6,800 nucleotides of DNA from Microcaldota archaeon (GTDB lineage Archaea > Micrarchaeota > Micrarchaeia > Anstonellales > Bilamarchaeaceae): positions 1 to 6,800 of the forward strand of contig JACPAS010000074.1 in the NCBI GenBank assembly GCA_016180665.1, read 5' to 3'. The translations under genes were made by a program, and so were the position numbers. The notes under the pieces are model-generated. The model was not told the origin of the DNA. It ran no database searches and saw nothing but the letters and a program-made list of their open reading frames with translations. Within the stretch, counting starts at the first letter, position 1. Each line of letters starts with the position of its first letter. This document shows positions 1-4,423 of this stretch, in pieces.

Positions 1-64
1 CAGTGGGGTATTCTACCCATGAAAAACGCTCAGTGGAGGGGAGATCAGGAAGTAGAGAATATGA

Positions 65-93
65 GAGGGGACACTTCCCCTCGCGTTTTTCTT
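65..93 (+). terminator. Hairpin followed by T-tract
   Basis: A 7-bp G+C-rich stem (GAGGGGA at 65-71 with TCCCCTC at 76-82) is followed after GCG by TTTTTCTT at 86-93. The arrangement resembles an intrinsic terminator for whatever is transcribed from upstream. Archaeal termination depends mainly on the T-tract, so the hairpin may have another role. Confidence 0.35.
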
Positions 94-103
94 AATAAAT
101 TTA
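94..103 (+). promoter_or_regulatory. Possible TATA box for the 134-559 gene
   Basis: AATAAATTTA is centred near 99, predicting a transcription start around 124-126 and a leader of about 9 nt before the ATG at 134. It is a weaker fit than the other promoters in this window. If the frame open from base 1 is a real gene, this site may be fortuitous. Confidence 0.35.
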
Positions 104-133
104 CCAAGTGGGGTGCTTCTTAGCAGAAAAAGA

Positions 134-559
134 ATGTCAAATTTGAATTGCCCTATAAGGTTGGTGGAAGCAATACCTGGAGAAGCCAAAGATAAATTAA
201 GATTGGCAGTTGAACTTCTAAGAGTAGCCAGGGAAAGGATTCCAGTAGAGAAAATAATCGGTGGGGCCTTATTTTTTGGAATCGATGAATATGCTGAAAC
301 AGTTATGATTCCAACAAGAAAAGCTGCTACATGCTATAGAAGGGCGATCAGGATTATGCAGGAACTTGCTGACCAATACCCCGATCATCCAAGAGTCCTG
401 AGGGCAATTAACAGGATTCTGCAAAAAGGTTGTTTGGAAATGGAAAATTTTGCAGAAGAAGACCCGGAATTCCGGCTGAATGGATCTGGATTTACATTGC
501 TGGGAGACGTGGGGAACAAGATGATTGGGCTGCTCGAGGGGCATTTGGCCGCACTTTAA
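134..559 (+). CDS. Hypothetical helical protein, 141 aa
   Basis: I do not recognise this family. The product is 141 residues, soluble and charged, with no signal peptide or membrane segment. Predicted helices by eye are at about 16-36 (Lys/Arg/Leu-rich), 60-84 (including CYRRAIRIMQELADQ), 87-104 and 122-139. The Arg-rich amphipathic helices could suit an all-helical nucleic-acid- or protein-binding fold, but no motif confirms that. I chose the ATG at 134. A GTG at 113 would add seven residues but lies too close to the likely TATA box at 94-103. No clear Shine-Dalgarno is present, so a short-leader transcript is likely. Base composition is richer in G+C than the genes downstream, hinting at a different origin. 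A T-rich terminator follows directly. The antisense open frame over this gene is Cys/Ser-rich and looks like a shadow. Confidence 0.55.
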   Translation: MSNLNCPIRLVEAIPGEAKDKLRLAVELLRVARERIPVEKIIGGALFFGIDEYAETVMIPTRKAATCYRRAIRIMQELADQYPDHPRVLRAINRILQKGCLEMENFAEEDPEFRLNGSGFTLLGDVGNKMIGLLEGHLAAL

Positions 560-572
560 TTTTTTGATTTTT
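560..572 (+). terminator. Oligo-T terminator after the 134-559 gene
   Basis: TTTTTTGATTTTT begins right after the TAA stop (557-559). A double T-run without a required hairpin is the usual archaeal intrinsic termination signal. The palindrome beginning 7 bp later could assist. Confidence 0.6.
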
Positions 573-578
573 GGTAAC

Positions 579-596
579 ATGTGACTATAGTCACAT
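579..596. promoter_or_regulatory. 18-bp perfect palindrome, candidate operator or hairpin
   Basis: ATGTGACTATAGTCACAT is its own reverse complement over all 18 bases. The size and symmetry fit a site for a dimeric helix-turn-helix regulator. It coincidentally matches the bacterial CRP half-site pattern TGTGA-N6-TCACA. It lies just after the T-rich terminator and about 135 bp upstream of the TATA box of the next gene, rather far for direct control. In RNA it could form a short hairpin. Confidence 0.45.
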
Positions 597-605
597 ACAC
601 TCTTT

Positions 606-663
606 TGTCAAAATATTCGCAGCATGCGAGTACAGATCCTGCTCGCCTAACTAAATTTTGACA
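606..663 (+). ncRNA. Two-tier hairpin ending in ACA; weak H/ACA-like guide RNA candidate
   Basis: The outer arms TGTCAAAAT (606-614) and ATTTTGACA (655-663) are perfect complements. Inside is a second stem, GCGAGTA (626-632) with TGCTCGC (640-646, one G-U pair). The two stems are separated by internal-loop strands of 11 nt (615-625) and 8 nt (647-654). If the terminal ACA (661-663) is left unpaired, the lower stem is CAAAAU/AUUUUG and the upper stem sits 14 nt before ACA, which is the spacing expected of H/ACA guide RNAs. Against this, the upper stem is short and I see no convincing kink-turn for L7Ae. No promoter of its own is evident. It may instead be an operator-type repeat. Confidence 0.25.
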
Positions 664-667
664 GCTA

Positions 668-723
668 TGAATTTCACCTTAATTTTCTTGGTGCCAGGGT
701 CAAATAGACTAGATGGAAATTCA
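668..723. repeat. Inverted repeat, 8-bp arms
   Basis: TGAATTTC (668-675) and GAAATTCA (716-723) are perfect complements 40 bp apart, ending 6 bp before the TATA box region of the RNA ligase partner gene. A 4-bp CACC/GGTG pair lies inside (675-678 with 690-693). The arms are AT-rich, so chance is possible. The position next to the promoter makes a regulatory role conceivable. Confidence 0.25.
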
Positions 724-728
724 TTTAA

Positions 729-737
729 TTTATAAAA
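729..737 (+). promoter_or_regulatory. TATA box of the RNA ligase partner gene
   Basis: TTTATAAAA is centred about 26 bp upstream of the ATG at 759, so transcription should start at or within a base or two of the start codon. That implies a leaderless mRNA, in agreement with the absence of any Shine-Dalgarno before 759. Confidence 0.65.
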
Positions 738-758
738 CTTATAGTAGTAGATTAGAAT

Positions 759-1322
759 ATGATCAGAAGATTCGTTCTAGATACTAGTTTATTTGTAAAC
801 CCGCACTCAAGAAAACAGTTCGGAAAAGATTCAAAAAAAGCAGTTAAGGGATTTATTAAGAAAGCTAAGGGGTTAAATGCTGAATTTTTTATGCCACCTT
901 CAATTTTCAGAGAACTTGGAACTTTTGTTGGTTCGATCACTGAGGATTTAGAGCTTATTGTGAAAAAACGTGCCCCAAATATTTATGCAATTTATCTTCC
1001 AGCTGCTGTTTTCTACGAATTTGTAGATGATGTAAGAATTAGGATAAATAAGGGGCTACGACTAGCTGAAGAGTTTACTGCTGATGAAAAAACCGCAGTT
1101 AGTCAAAAATTAGGGAAGTTAAGAGAAAAGTATCGGGATGCAATGAGAGCTGGATTAGTCGATAGTAAAGAAGATTTTGAATTAGTTATTTTGGCTAAGG
1201 AATTGGATGCTGCTTTGGTTTCTGCTGATGAAGGCGTAATAAAATTCGGAAATAAAGTAGGCTGCGAATGCGTAGACGCAAAGAAATTTGGGAAAATATT
1301 GAGTGCATTGAAGAAACGTTAA
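759..1322 (+). CDS. RNA ligase partner protein, MJ_0950 family (PIN domain)
   Basis: The 187-residue protein is a PIN-fold protein of the family known as the RNA ligase partner (MJ_0950 type), which co-occurs in archaea with MJ_0414-type RNA ligases. The N-terminus (FVLDTSLFVNP, Asp8) is the first PIN acidic strand. PPSIFRELGTF (Glu52), the SKEDFELVILAKELDA segment (Glu138/Asp139) and the late VSADEG motif (Asp157) supply the remaining acidic metal ligands, so the nuclease site looks intact. PIN proteins are Mg/Mn-dependent ribonucleases. The exact substrate of this family is not established to my knowledge. A role in trimming or cutting RNA ends before ligation is inference. The ATG at 759 is the natural start and sits about 26 bp after a good TATA box. 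The gene lies tail-to-tail with its RNA ligase, stop codons 36 bp apart, so the two are linked but not co-transcribed. Confidence 0.9.
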   Translation: MIRRFVLDTSLFVNPHSRKQFGKDSKKAVKGFIKKAKGLNAEFFMPPSIFRELGTFVGSITEDLELIVKKRAPNIYAIYLPAAVFYEFVDDVRIRINKGLRLAEEFTADEKTAVSQKLGKLREKYRDAMRAGLVDSKEDFELVILAKELDAALVSADEGVIKFGNKVGCECVDAKKFGKILSALKKR

Positions 1323-1330
1323 ATGAAATA

Positions 1331-1342
1331 TAACAATTGTTA
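1331..1342. repeat. 12-bp palindrome between convergent genes
   Basis: TAACAATTGTTA is perfectly self-complementary and lies in the 36-bp gap between the stop codons of the two converging RNA-processing genes. It could form a small bidirectional hairpin, but the gap lacks a strong T-tract on the plus strand. Termination here is unproven. Confidence 0.3.
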
Positions 1343-1358
1343 AATCAAGTATAACAGA

Positions 1359-2423
1359 TTAATCTTCAATTCCTTTTCCACTTAAAAATTCTCTTAATTT
1401 TTTTGTTGTCTTTTTGTAGATTTTCCTAAATCTGATTCTGCTTCCATTCTTTTCTTCTCTTTTGAATAAAACCTCAATTTTAACTTCTTTACTCATGTGC
1501 TTTAGAATTCCATCCCAAGTCTTGGGAGATTTGATGAGAACTTCAAACTCATCATAAATCCCATCTTCTTCAATTTTTGAGAGTTGAACGGTTAATTTAT
1601 CGTAAAATGCCTCTCCCAGGAGTTGGGAATACTTTTTTCTATCAAGGCCAAAATCTTTAATAAAAACTGCTGAACGAAGAATTCTCTGGATGAAATAACC
1701 TGTTGGCATGTCAAATAATGAATTAGCTGCTTTTCCAATATCCTCAATATCCGCATTTGGAACTACGTATTTTACTATTTGTTTTCTGTCTATAGATTTG
1801 AGAACTAGACCTTCTTTTTTTGATTTGTTGGTGTTTAGGAGTAAATTTTTTAGTGAGGTGAGATTTGACTGTGAAAATTTGCCTAACTGTGGGACGGAAT
1901 TTAGATCATATTTTTTAATTAGTGAATATTTTGTTGATTGTTCAACATATTGGCCACTGCCTGAATCAAAATCAAATATCAAGAAACGAACATCGAATTC
2001 TTTTGCTGGTGTTGTATAAGGAGTATTTCCAATCATTTCTCCGCAAAGAATGTAATCTGGATAGTCACGGAAGAACTGGTCCAGATTCAAATCACGGGCT
2101 TTTTCTGTTGAAAATGGATCAACAAAACCACCACGGGAGAAGGCAAAAACTTTTTTTCCTACTTTTGCTACTCTTAAGTTAAATCCGTCAATTTTTTCTT
2201 CTGCGTAAAATTCTTCTGACATGTTTTTAGCCAGACCTTTTTCCAAAGTGAAAATACGCTTTATGTGGGGGAAACCATGAATTATTCTTTCTCCGATTAG
2301 AACGGTTCCTCTGGAAATAAAGCGAAAATCTTCTCTGAACCTAGAGTAATTAATTTCTTCTTTGTAATCTATTATTTTGCCTTTTTTTCTGGCCGCTTCC
2401 AGGATCGATTTAGAGATCTCCAT
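1359..2423 (-). CDS. ATP-dependent RNA ligase, MJ_0414 / Rnl3 family
   Basis: The 354-residue protein matches the archaeal homodimeric RNA ligase family exemplified by Pyrococcus abyssi Pab1020 and the Methanothermobacter enzyme. Such ligases join 5'-phosphate to 3'-OH RNA ends through a covalent lysyl-AMP and can circularise RNA. The nucleotidyltransferase motifs appear in order: motif I EEKIDGFNLR with nucleophile Lys77; FSRGGFVDPF near 95-104; CGEMIGNTPY at 127-136 with Glu128; the FLIFDFD strand at 147-153; motif IV KEGLVLKS at 203-210; and motif V IVKYV with Lys218. The C-terminal part (about 225-354) is the family's helical and dimerisation extension. Length is close to the family norm and all catalytic residues are present. 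The ATG at 2423 lies about 26 bp after a TATA box, implying a leaderless mRNA. Its PIN-domain partner converges on it from 759-1322. Natural substrates are uncertain; circular or nicked RNAs are plausible. Confidence 0.92.
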   Translation of the reverse strand: MEISKSILEAARKKGKIIDYKEEINYSRFREDFRFISRGTVLIGERIIHGFPHIKRIFTLEKGLAKNMSEEFYAEEKIDGFNLRVAKVGKKVFAFSRGGFVDPFSTEKARDLNLDQFFRDYPDYILCGEMIGNTPYTTPAKEFDVRFLIFDFDSGSGQYVEQSTKYSLIKKYDLNSVPQLGKFSQSNLTSLKNLLLNTNKSKKEGLVLKSIDRKQIVKYVVPNADIEDIGKAANSLFDMPTGYFIQRILRSAVFIKDFGLDRKKYSQLLGEAFYDKLTVQLSKIEEDGIYDEFEVLIKSPKTWDGILKHMSKEVKIEVLFKREEKNGSRIRFRKIYKKTTKKLREFLSGKGIED

Positions 2424-2445
2424 AAGATAGACTGAGTAAATATAG

Positions 2446-2452
2446 TTTATAA
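2446..2452 (-). promoter_or_regulatory. TATA box of the RNA ligase gene
   Basis: On the minus strand this reads TTATAAA, centred about 26 bp upstream of the ATG whose first base is 2423. It predicts a transcription start at the start codon itself, so a leaderless transcript. Confidence 0.65.
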
Positions 2453-2508
2453 TTTTTAGTGTACTGGTCTAACTAAATAATTCAGGTTTTAGAATGCCTA
2501 TAACTGCT

Positions 2509-2565
2509 GATGCATCGTAGTGACTACCCTTGAATGCTATGCATTCAAGAACCGTCCGTTGCATC
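2509..2565. other. Clustered inverted repeats in the RNA ligase/carS spacer
   Basis: The 186-bp spacer (2424-2609) contains no supported gene. It does hold a 9-bp perfect hairpin CTTGAATGC-TAT-GCATTCAAG (2529-2549), a 4-bp hairpin GTAG-TGA-CTAC directly before it (2517-2527), and a flanking 6-bp pair GATGCA/TGCATC (2509-2514 with 2560-2565). Together these would fold as a three-way junction on either strand. It lies in the 3' flank of carS and upstream of the RNA ligase promoter. It could be an untranslated-region element, a small RNA or a terminator-like hairpin, but there is no T-tract next to it. I found no tRNA, C/D-box or H/ACA signature. Confidence 0.35.
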
Positions 2566-2609
2566 TATTGTAATTGCACAAATCAGAATTACTTTGTTGG
2601 AGCAGTATA

Positions 2610-3125
2610 TTACCAAGGAACCTTCTTTAGCCCAGCTTTGTTTGCAATAACATTCATTCCTATGTGCAGAATGTAAGTCATGATAAATAGAAAGACGATG
2701 TTGTATAGACTAAAAACCGAAGAATTTACAAATGGATAAACAAAGATTAATGCAAATATTAGAAATGATAACTGATCTAGTAAAAATGGTTTGCCTGGAG
2801 CAACATTCATTCTTCTTTTTATGAAACTGCCTAAAGCATCACCCACCATTGTACCAAGAGAAAGCATAAAAGAACCGATAAACTGAGATTGAGGAGAGGA
2901 ATAAAATGAAAGAGGCAGTGCTATTGCTAAAATACCGCCCATAACTGCACCTGAGGTAACCCCTGCAACAAAACCACGGATAGTTTTTCCATCACCAAAA
3001 ATTCTTCGCCCATCAGAAAAGTTCTTCTCTAAATCTAAATAAGTCCCACCGCCAAGAACTACTGGAACCGCATTTGCAACATAGGCCGGAAATATGAAAA
3101 TTAGTAATAAAAGGAGGTCTGCCAT
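2610..3125 (-). CDS. carS: CDP-archaeol synthase (CTP:2,3-digeranylgeranylglycerophosphate cytidylyltransferase)
   Basis: The 171-residue integral membrane enzyme activates the archaeal lipid precursor DGGGP with CTP to give CDP-archaeol, before polar headgroups are added. Family motifs are all present: FPAYVANAVPVVLGGG at 12-27, DGRRIFGDGKTIRG at 38-51, GTMVGDALGSFIKRR at 91-105, LLDQLSF at 115-121, and the closing NVIANKAGLKKVPW. Four or five membrane segments are visible (about 3-24, 52-76, 83-100, 117-134, 138-160), with the cytidylyltransferase signature on the loops between them. I chose the ATG at 3125 because it begins the usual short N-terminus. The longer frame starting at 3182 would add 19 residues that overlap the divergent methyltransferase gene and its promoter. 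No key residue is missing. The gene marks the window as archaeal. It appears to be transcribed alone. Confidence 0.95.
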   Translation of the reverse strand: MADLLLLLIFIFPAYVANAVPVVLGGGTYLDLEKNFSDGRRIFGDGKTIRGFVAGVTSGAVMGGILAIALPLSFYSSPQSQFIGSFMLSLGTMVGDALGSFIKRRMNVAPGKPFLLDQLSFLIFALIFVYPFVNSSVFSLYNIVFLFIMTYILHIGMNVIANKAGLKKVPW

Positions 3126-3130
3126 AGGAT

Positions 3131-3140
3131 TATAATATAT
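3131..3140 (+). promoter_or_regulatory. TATA box of the methyltransferase-alkyltransferase operon
   Basis: TATAATATAT is centred about 24-25 bp before the ATG at 3159, predicting a leaderless transcript from that ATG. This supports 3159 over the upstream in-frame ATG at 3144, which is too close to the TATA box. The box begins only 6 bp from the divergent carS start codon. Confidence 0.6.
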
Positions 3141-3149
3141 TGAATGATT

Positions 3150-3160
3150 AAAAAATATAT
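3150..3160 (-). promoter_or_regulatory. Probable TATA box of carS
   Basis: On the minus strand this AT-rich run reads ATATATTTTTT, centred roughly 28-30 bp from the carS ATG at 3125 and predicting a leader of only a few bases. It overlaps the start codon of the divergent gene at 3159, so the two promoters interlock. Confidence 0.45.
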
Positions 3161-4130
3161 GCAACCATTTGATGAGATCCAAAGAGGGAGAAATAAAGCT
3201 TATTATTCATCAGAAAAAACTACGATTTATTCTGATTTCAAGACTTTTGGTGGGTCCGAAAAAGTAGCTTATGCAAATGCCATTGAGTTTTGCTCTAGAG
3301 TTGGAGAACTTGAAGATGGCGTAAACATTTATGAGTTTGGAATTGGAAGTGGGATGTTTGCGTATTATTTTTTGGAAAAAGTTTATGAATTGAAACCCGA
3401 GATTAAGCTGAATTACTTTTTATGTGATAGTTCTGGAAAAATAATTGAGAATGCAAAGAAGAAATTGAAGAAGTTCAGCGTAGAAGCTATTGTTTGTAAT
3501 GCTGAGGAAGAATTAGACTTTCTTGAAGACCCGTTTTATATTAGGAGTAATGAACTGTGTGATGATTTAAGTGCAAAGTTTTTTGTTAAAGTTAATGAGG
3601 ATGGAATAAAGGAAGTTTATTTTGATCGAAAATTGAATAAAGAATATACAAATTGTGAGGAAGAAATAATTAAAGCGTTCATGAAAACACTGCCTGAGAA
3701 TTATGAGATTCCTATTAATTTTGGAGCTGGTGCTTATTTGAATAATTGCAAGAAAAAACTTAGGAAAGGAGGATATATTGATTCTTTTGATTATGGATTT
3801 GCTAGTTTAGAAGAGGTCAAGTCATTGCCATTAGAGATCTGGAATAATTCAATTGTCAGAGAATTTAACGGACAATTAACAACTGATGTAAATTTCATTT
3901 GGCTGCAGAAGGAATTAGGTGGAATGGTTGAAGGACAACGTGAATATACTGAAAGAATTTTGAAAAGAAAACTTTATTATGTCGAATTAGAACAGCTCGA
4001 ATATTTTGATGAAGCTGACATTAAAAGTAGAAAAAAAGAATTAAAAGAAAATGATTATGAAGAGGATTTCATATTAGGTGGGATAGATGAACTGGATGAA
4101 TATAAACATTTTAGAGTTGAGAAAAGATGA
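3159..4130 (+). CDS. SAM-dependent methyltransferase, MidA/NDUFAF7-like family
   Basis: The 323-residue product has the class I methyltransferase glycine motif IYEFGIGSG at 57-65, followed by the acidic strand LCDSS at 88-92. It also shows features I associate with the MidA/NDUFAF7 family: a post-motif SNELCDD at 130-136 (family form NEl-hDA), a DYG at 211-213 after GGYIDSF, and NGQLTTDVNFIWL at 237-249, resembling the family's G-D-I-T-x-x-V-D-F segment. Human NDUFAF7 dimethylates an arginine on a complex I subunit; the substrate of archaeal relatives is unknown to me. The C-terminal third (250-323) is highly charged and less conserved-looking. I start at 3159 because a TATA box lies about 25 bp upstream; an ATG at 3144 would add five residues. 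The stop overlaps the next start (ATGA), so the pair is translationally coupled. Family assignment is moderately sure, methyltransferase activity more so. Confidence 0.75.
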   Translation: MQPFDEIQRGRNKAYYSSEKTTIYSDFKTFGGSEKVAYANAIEFCSRVGELEDGVNIYEFGIGSGMFAYYFLEKVYELKPEIKLNYFLCDSSGKIIENAKKKLKKFSVEAIVCNAEEELDFLEDPFYIRSNELCDDLSAKFFVKVNEDGIKEVYFDRKLNKEYTNCEEEIIKAFMKTLPENYEIPINFGAGAYLNNCKKKLRKGGYIDSFDYGFASLEEVKSLPLEIWNNSIVREFNGQLTTDVNFIWLQKELGGMVEGQREYTERILKRKLYYVELEQLEYFDEADIKSRKKELKENDYEEDFILGGIDELDEYKHFRVEKR

Positions 4131-4423
4131 AGAATATTATAGATAAAATACTGAAATCAAATCTGACTGATTTTGAAAAGAAGGTCCTTTTAGAAGTCTG
4201 GAAAATTCCGCGTGGAGAGATCAGAAACTATAAACAAATAGCTAAAGCAATTGGAAGGCCAAAGGCCTACCGTGCGGTTGGAAATGCTCTGAACAAAAAT
4301 CCATTTGCGCCTGAGGTTCCATGCCATAGGGTAATTAAATCTGATGGGAATGTTGGGGGATTTGCAGGTGGAAGTAAAAAGAAAAGGGAATTATTAAGGA
4401 GAGAAAAATTTAAATCAGCTTAA
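4127..4423 (+). CDS. ogt: Methylated-DNA--protein-cysteine S-methyltransferase (O6-alkylguanine-DNA alkyltransferase)
   Basis: The 98-residue protein is a minimal, single-domain member of the AGT/MGMT family, which removes alkyl groups from O6-alkylguanine by irreversible transfer to its own cysteine. The active site EVPCHRVI is at 63-70 with Cys66 and His67. The recognition helix RPKAYRAVGNAL contains the arginine finger Arg49, the hinge Asn is probably Asn58 (NKNP), and Glu88 completes the Cys-His-Glu network. The Cys is retained, so this is a true alkyltransferase and not an ATL protein, which carries Trp there. The N-terminal ribonuclease-like domain of classic Ada/Ogt proteins is absent, leaving only the DNA-binding catalytic domain. 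The start overlaps the methyltransferase stop by 4 bp (ATGA). Its 3' end overlaps the converging membrane-protein gene by 14 bp. The gene symbol is the common family name; orthology to ogt is not claimed beyond that. Confidence 0.92.
   Translation: MKNIIDKILKSNLTDFEKKVLLEVWKIPRGEIRNYKQIAKAIGRPKAYRAVGNALNKNPFAPEVPCHRVIKSDGNVGGFAGGSKKKRELLRREKFKSA

Larger units (their letters stand above)
1..112 (+). other. G+C-rich segment with nested inverted repeats; possible 3' end of a structured RNA or of an upstream gene
   Basis: Three pairings are visible: a small hairpin (4-7 and 9-10 with 14-19, one bulged G), a perfect 9-bp stem GAAAAACGC/GCGTTTTTC (21-29 with 83-91), and inside it a 7-bp hairpin with a CACT loop (65-71 with 76-82). 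This looks like the tail of a structured transcript. The same bases are also an open plus frame from the window edge to a TAG at 121-123 (about 40 codons, three Trp), so the C-terminus of an upstream protein cannot be excluded. Such a protein would end 10 bp before the ATG of the next gene. I see no tRNA T-loop, no 5S motif and none of the RNase P conserved boxes I could recall. Confidence 0.35.

Noticed and set aside
269..580. Open minus frame of 103 codons
   Set aside because: It lies antisense to the 134-559 gene, its product is rich in Cys, Ser and Phe with no recognisable pattern, and no promoter is placed for it.
560..758. CRISPR array
   Set aside because: The inverted repeats are all different; no direct repeat of CRISPR length recurs at regular spacing.
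1708..2182. Plus-strand open frames of 103 and 86 codons
   Set aside because: Both are antisense to the RNA ligase coding region, whose catalytic motifs are intact, and their products have no recognisable features.
2535..2556. tRNA T-arm-like TTCAAGA within the spacer
   Set aside because: The five bases on either side do not pair and no acceptor or anticodon stem can be drawn.
2534..2650. Plus-strand 38-codon open frame in the 2424-2609 spacer running into carS
   Set aside because: It is short, its start lies inside a perfect hairpin, a third of it is antisense to carS, and it has no promoter or ribosome binding site.
3144..3158. Upstream ATG at 3144 for the methyltransferase
   Set aside because: The TATA box at 3131-3140 is too close; the expected transcription start falls at the ATG at 3159.
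3126..3182. Longer carS N-terminus starting at 3182
   Set aside because: It adds 19 residues atypical of the family and overlaps the divergent gene's start and promoter, while the ATG at 3125 gives the usual CarS start.
4127..4423. Alkyltransferase-like (ATL) protein
   Set aside because: The active-site position is Cys (PCHRV), not the Trp or other residue of ATL proteins.
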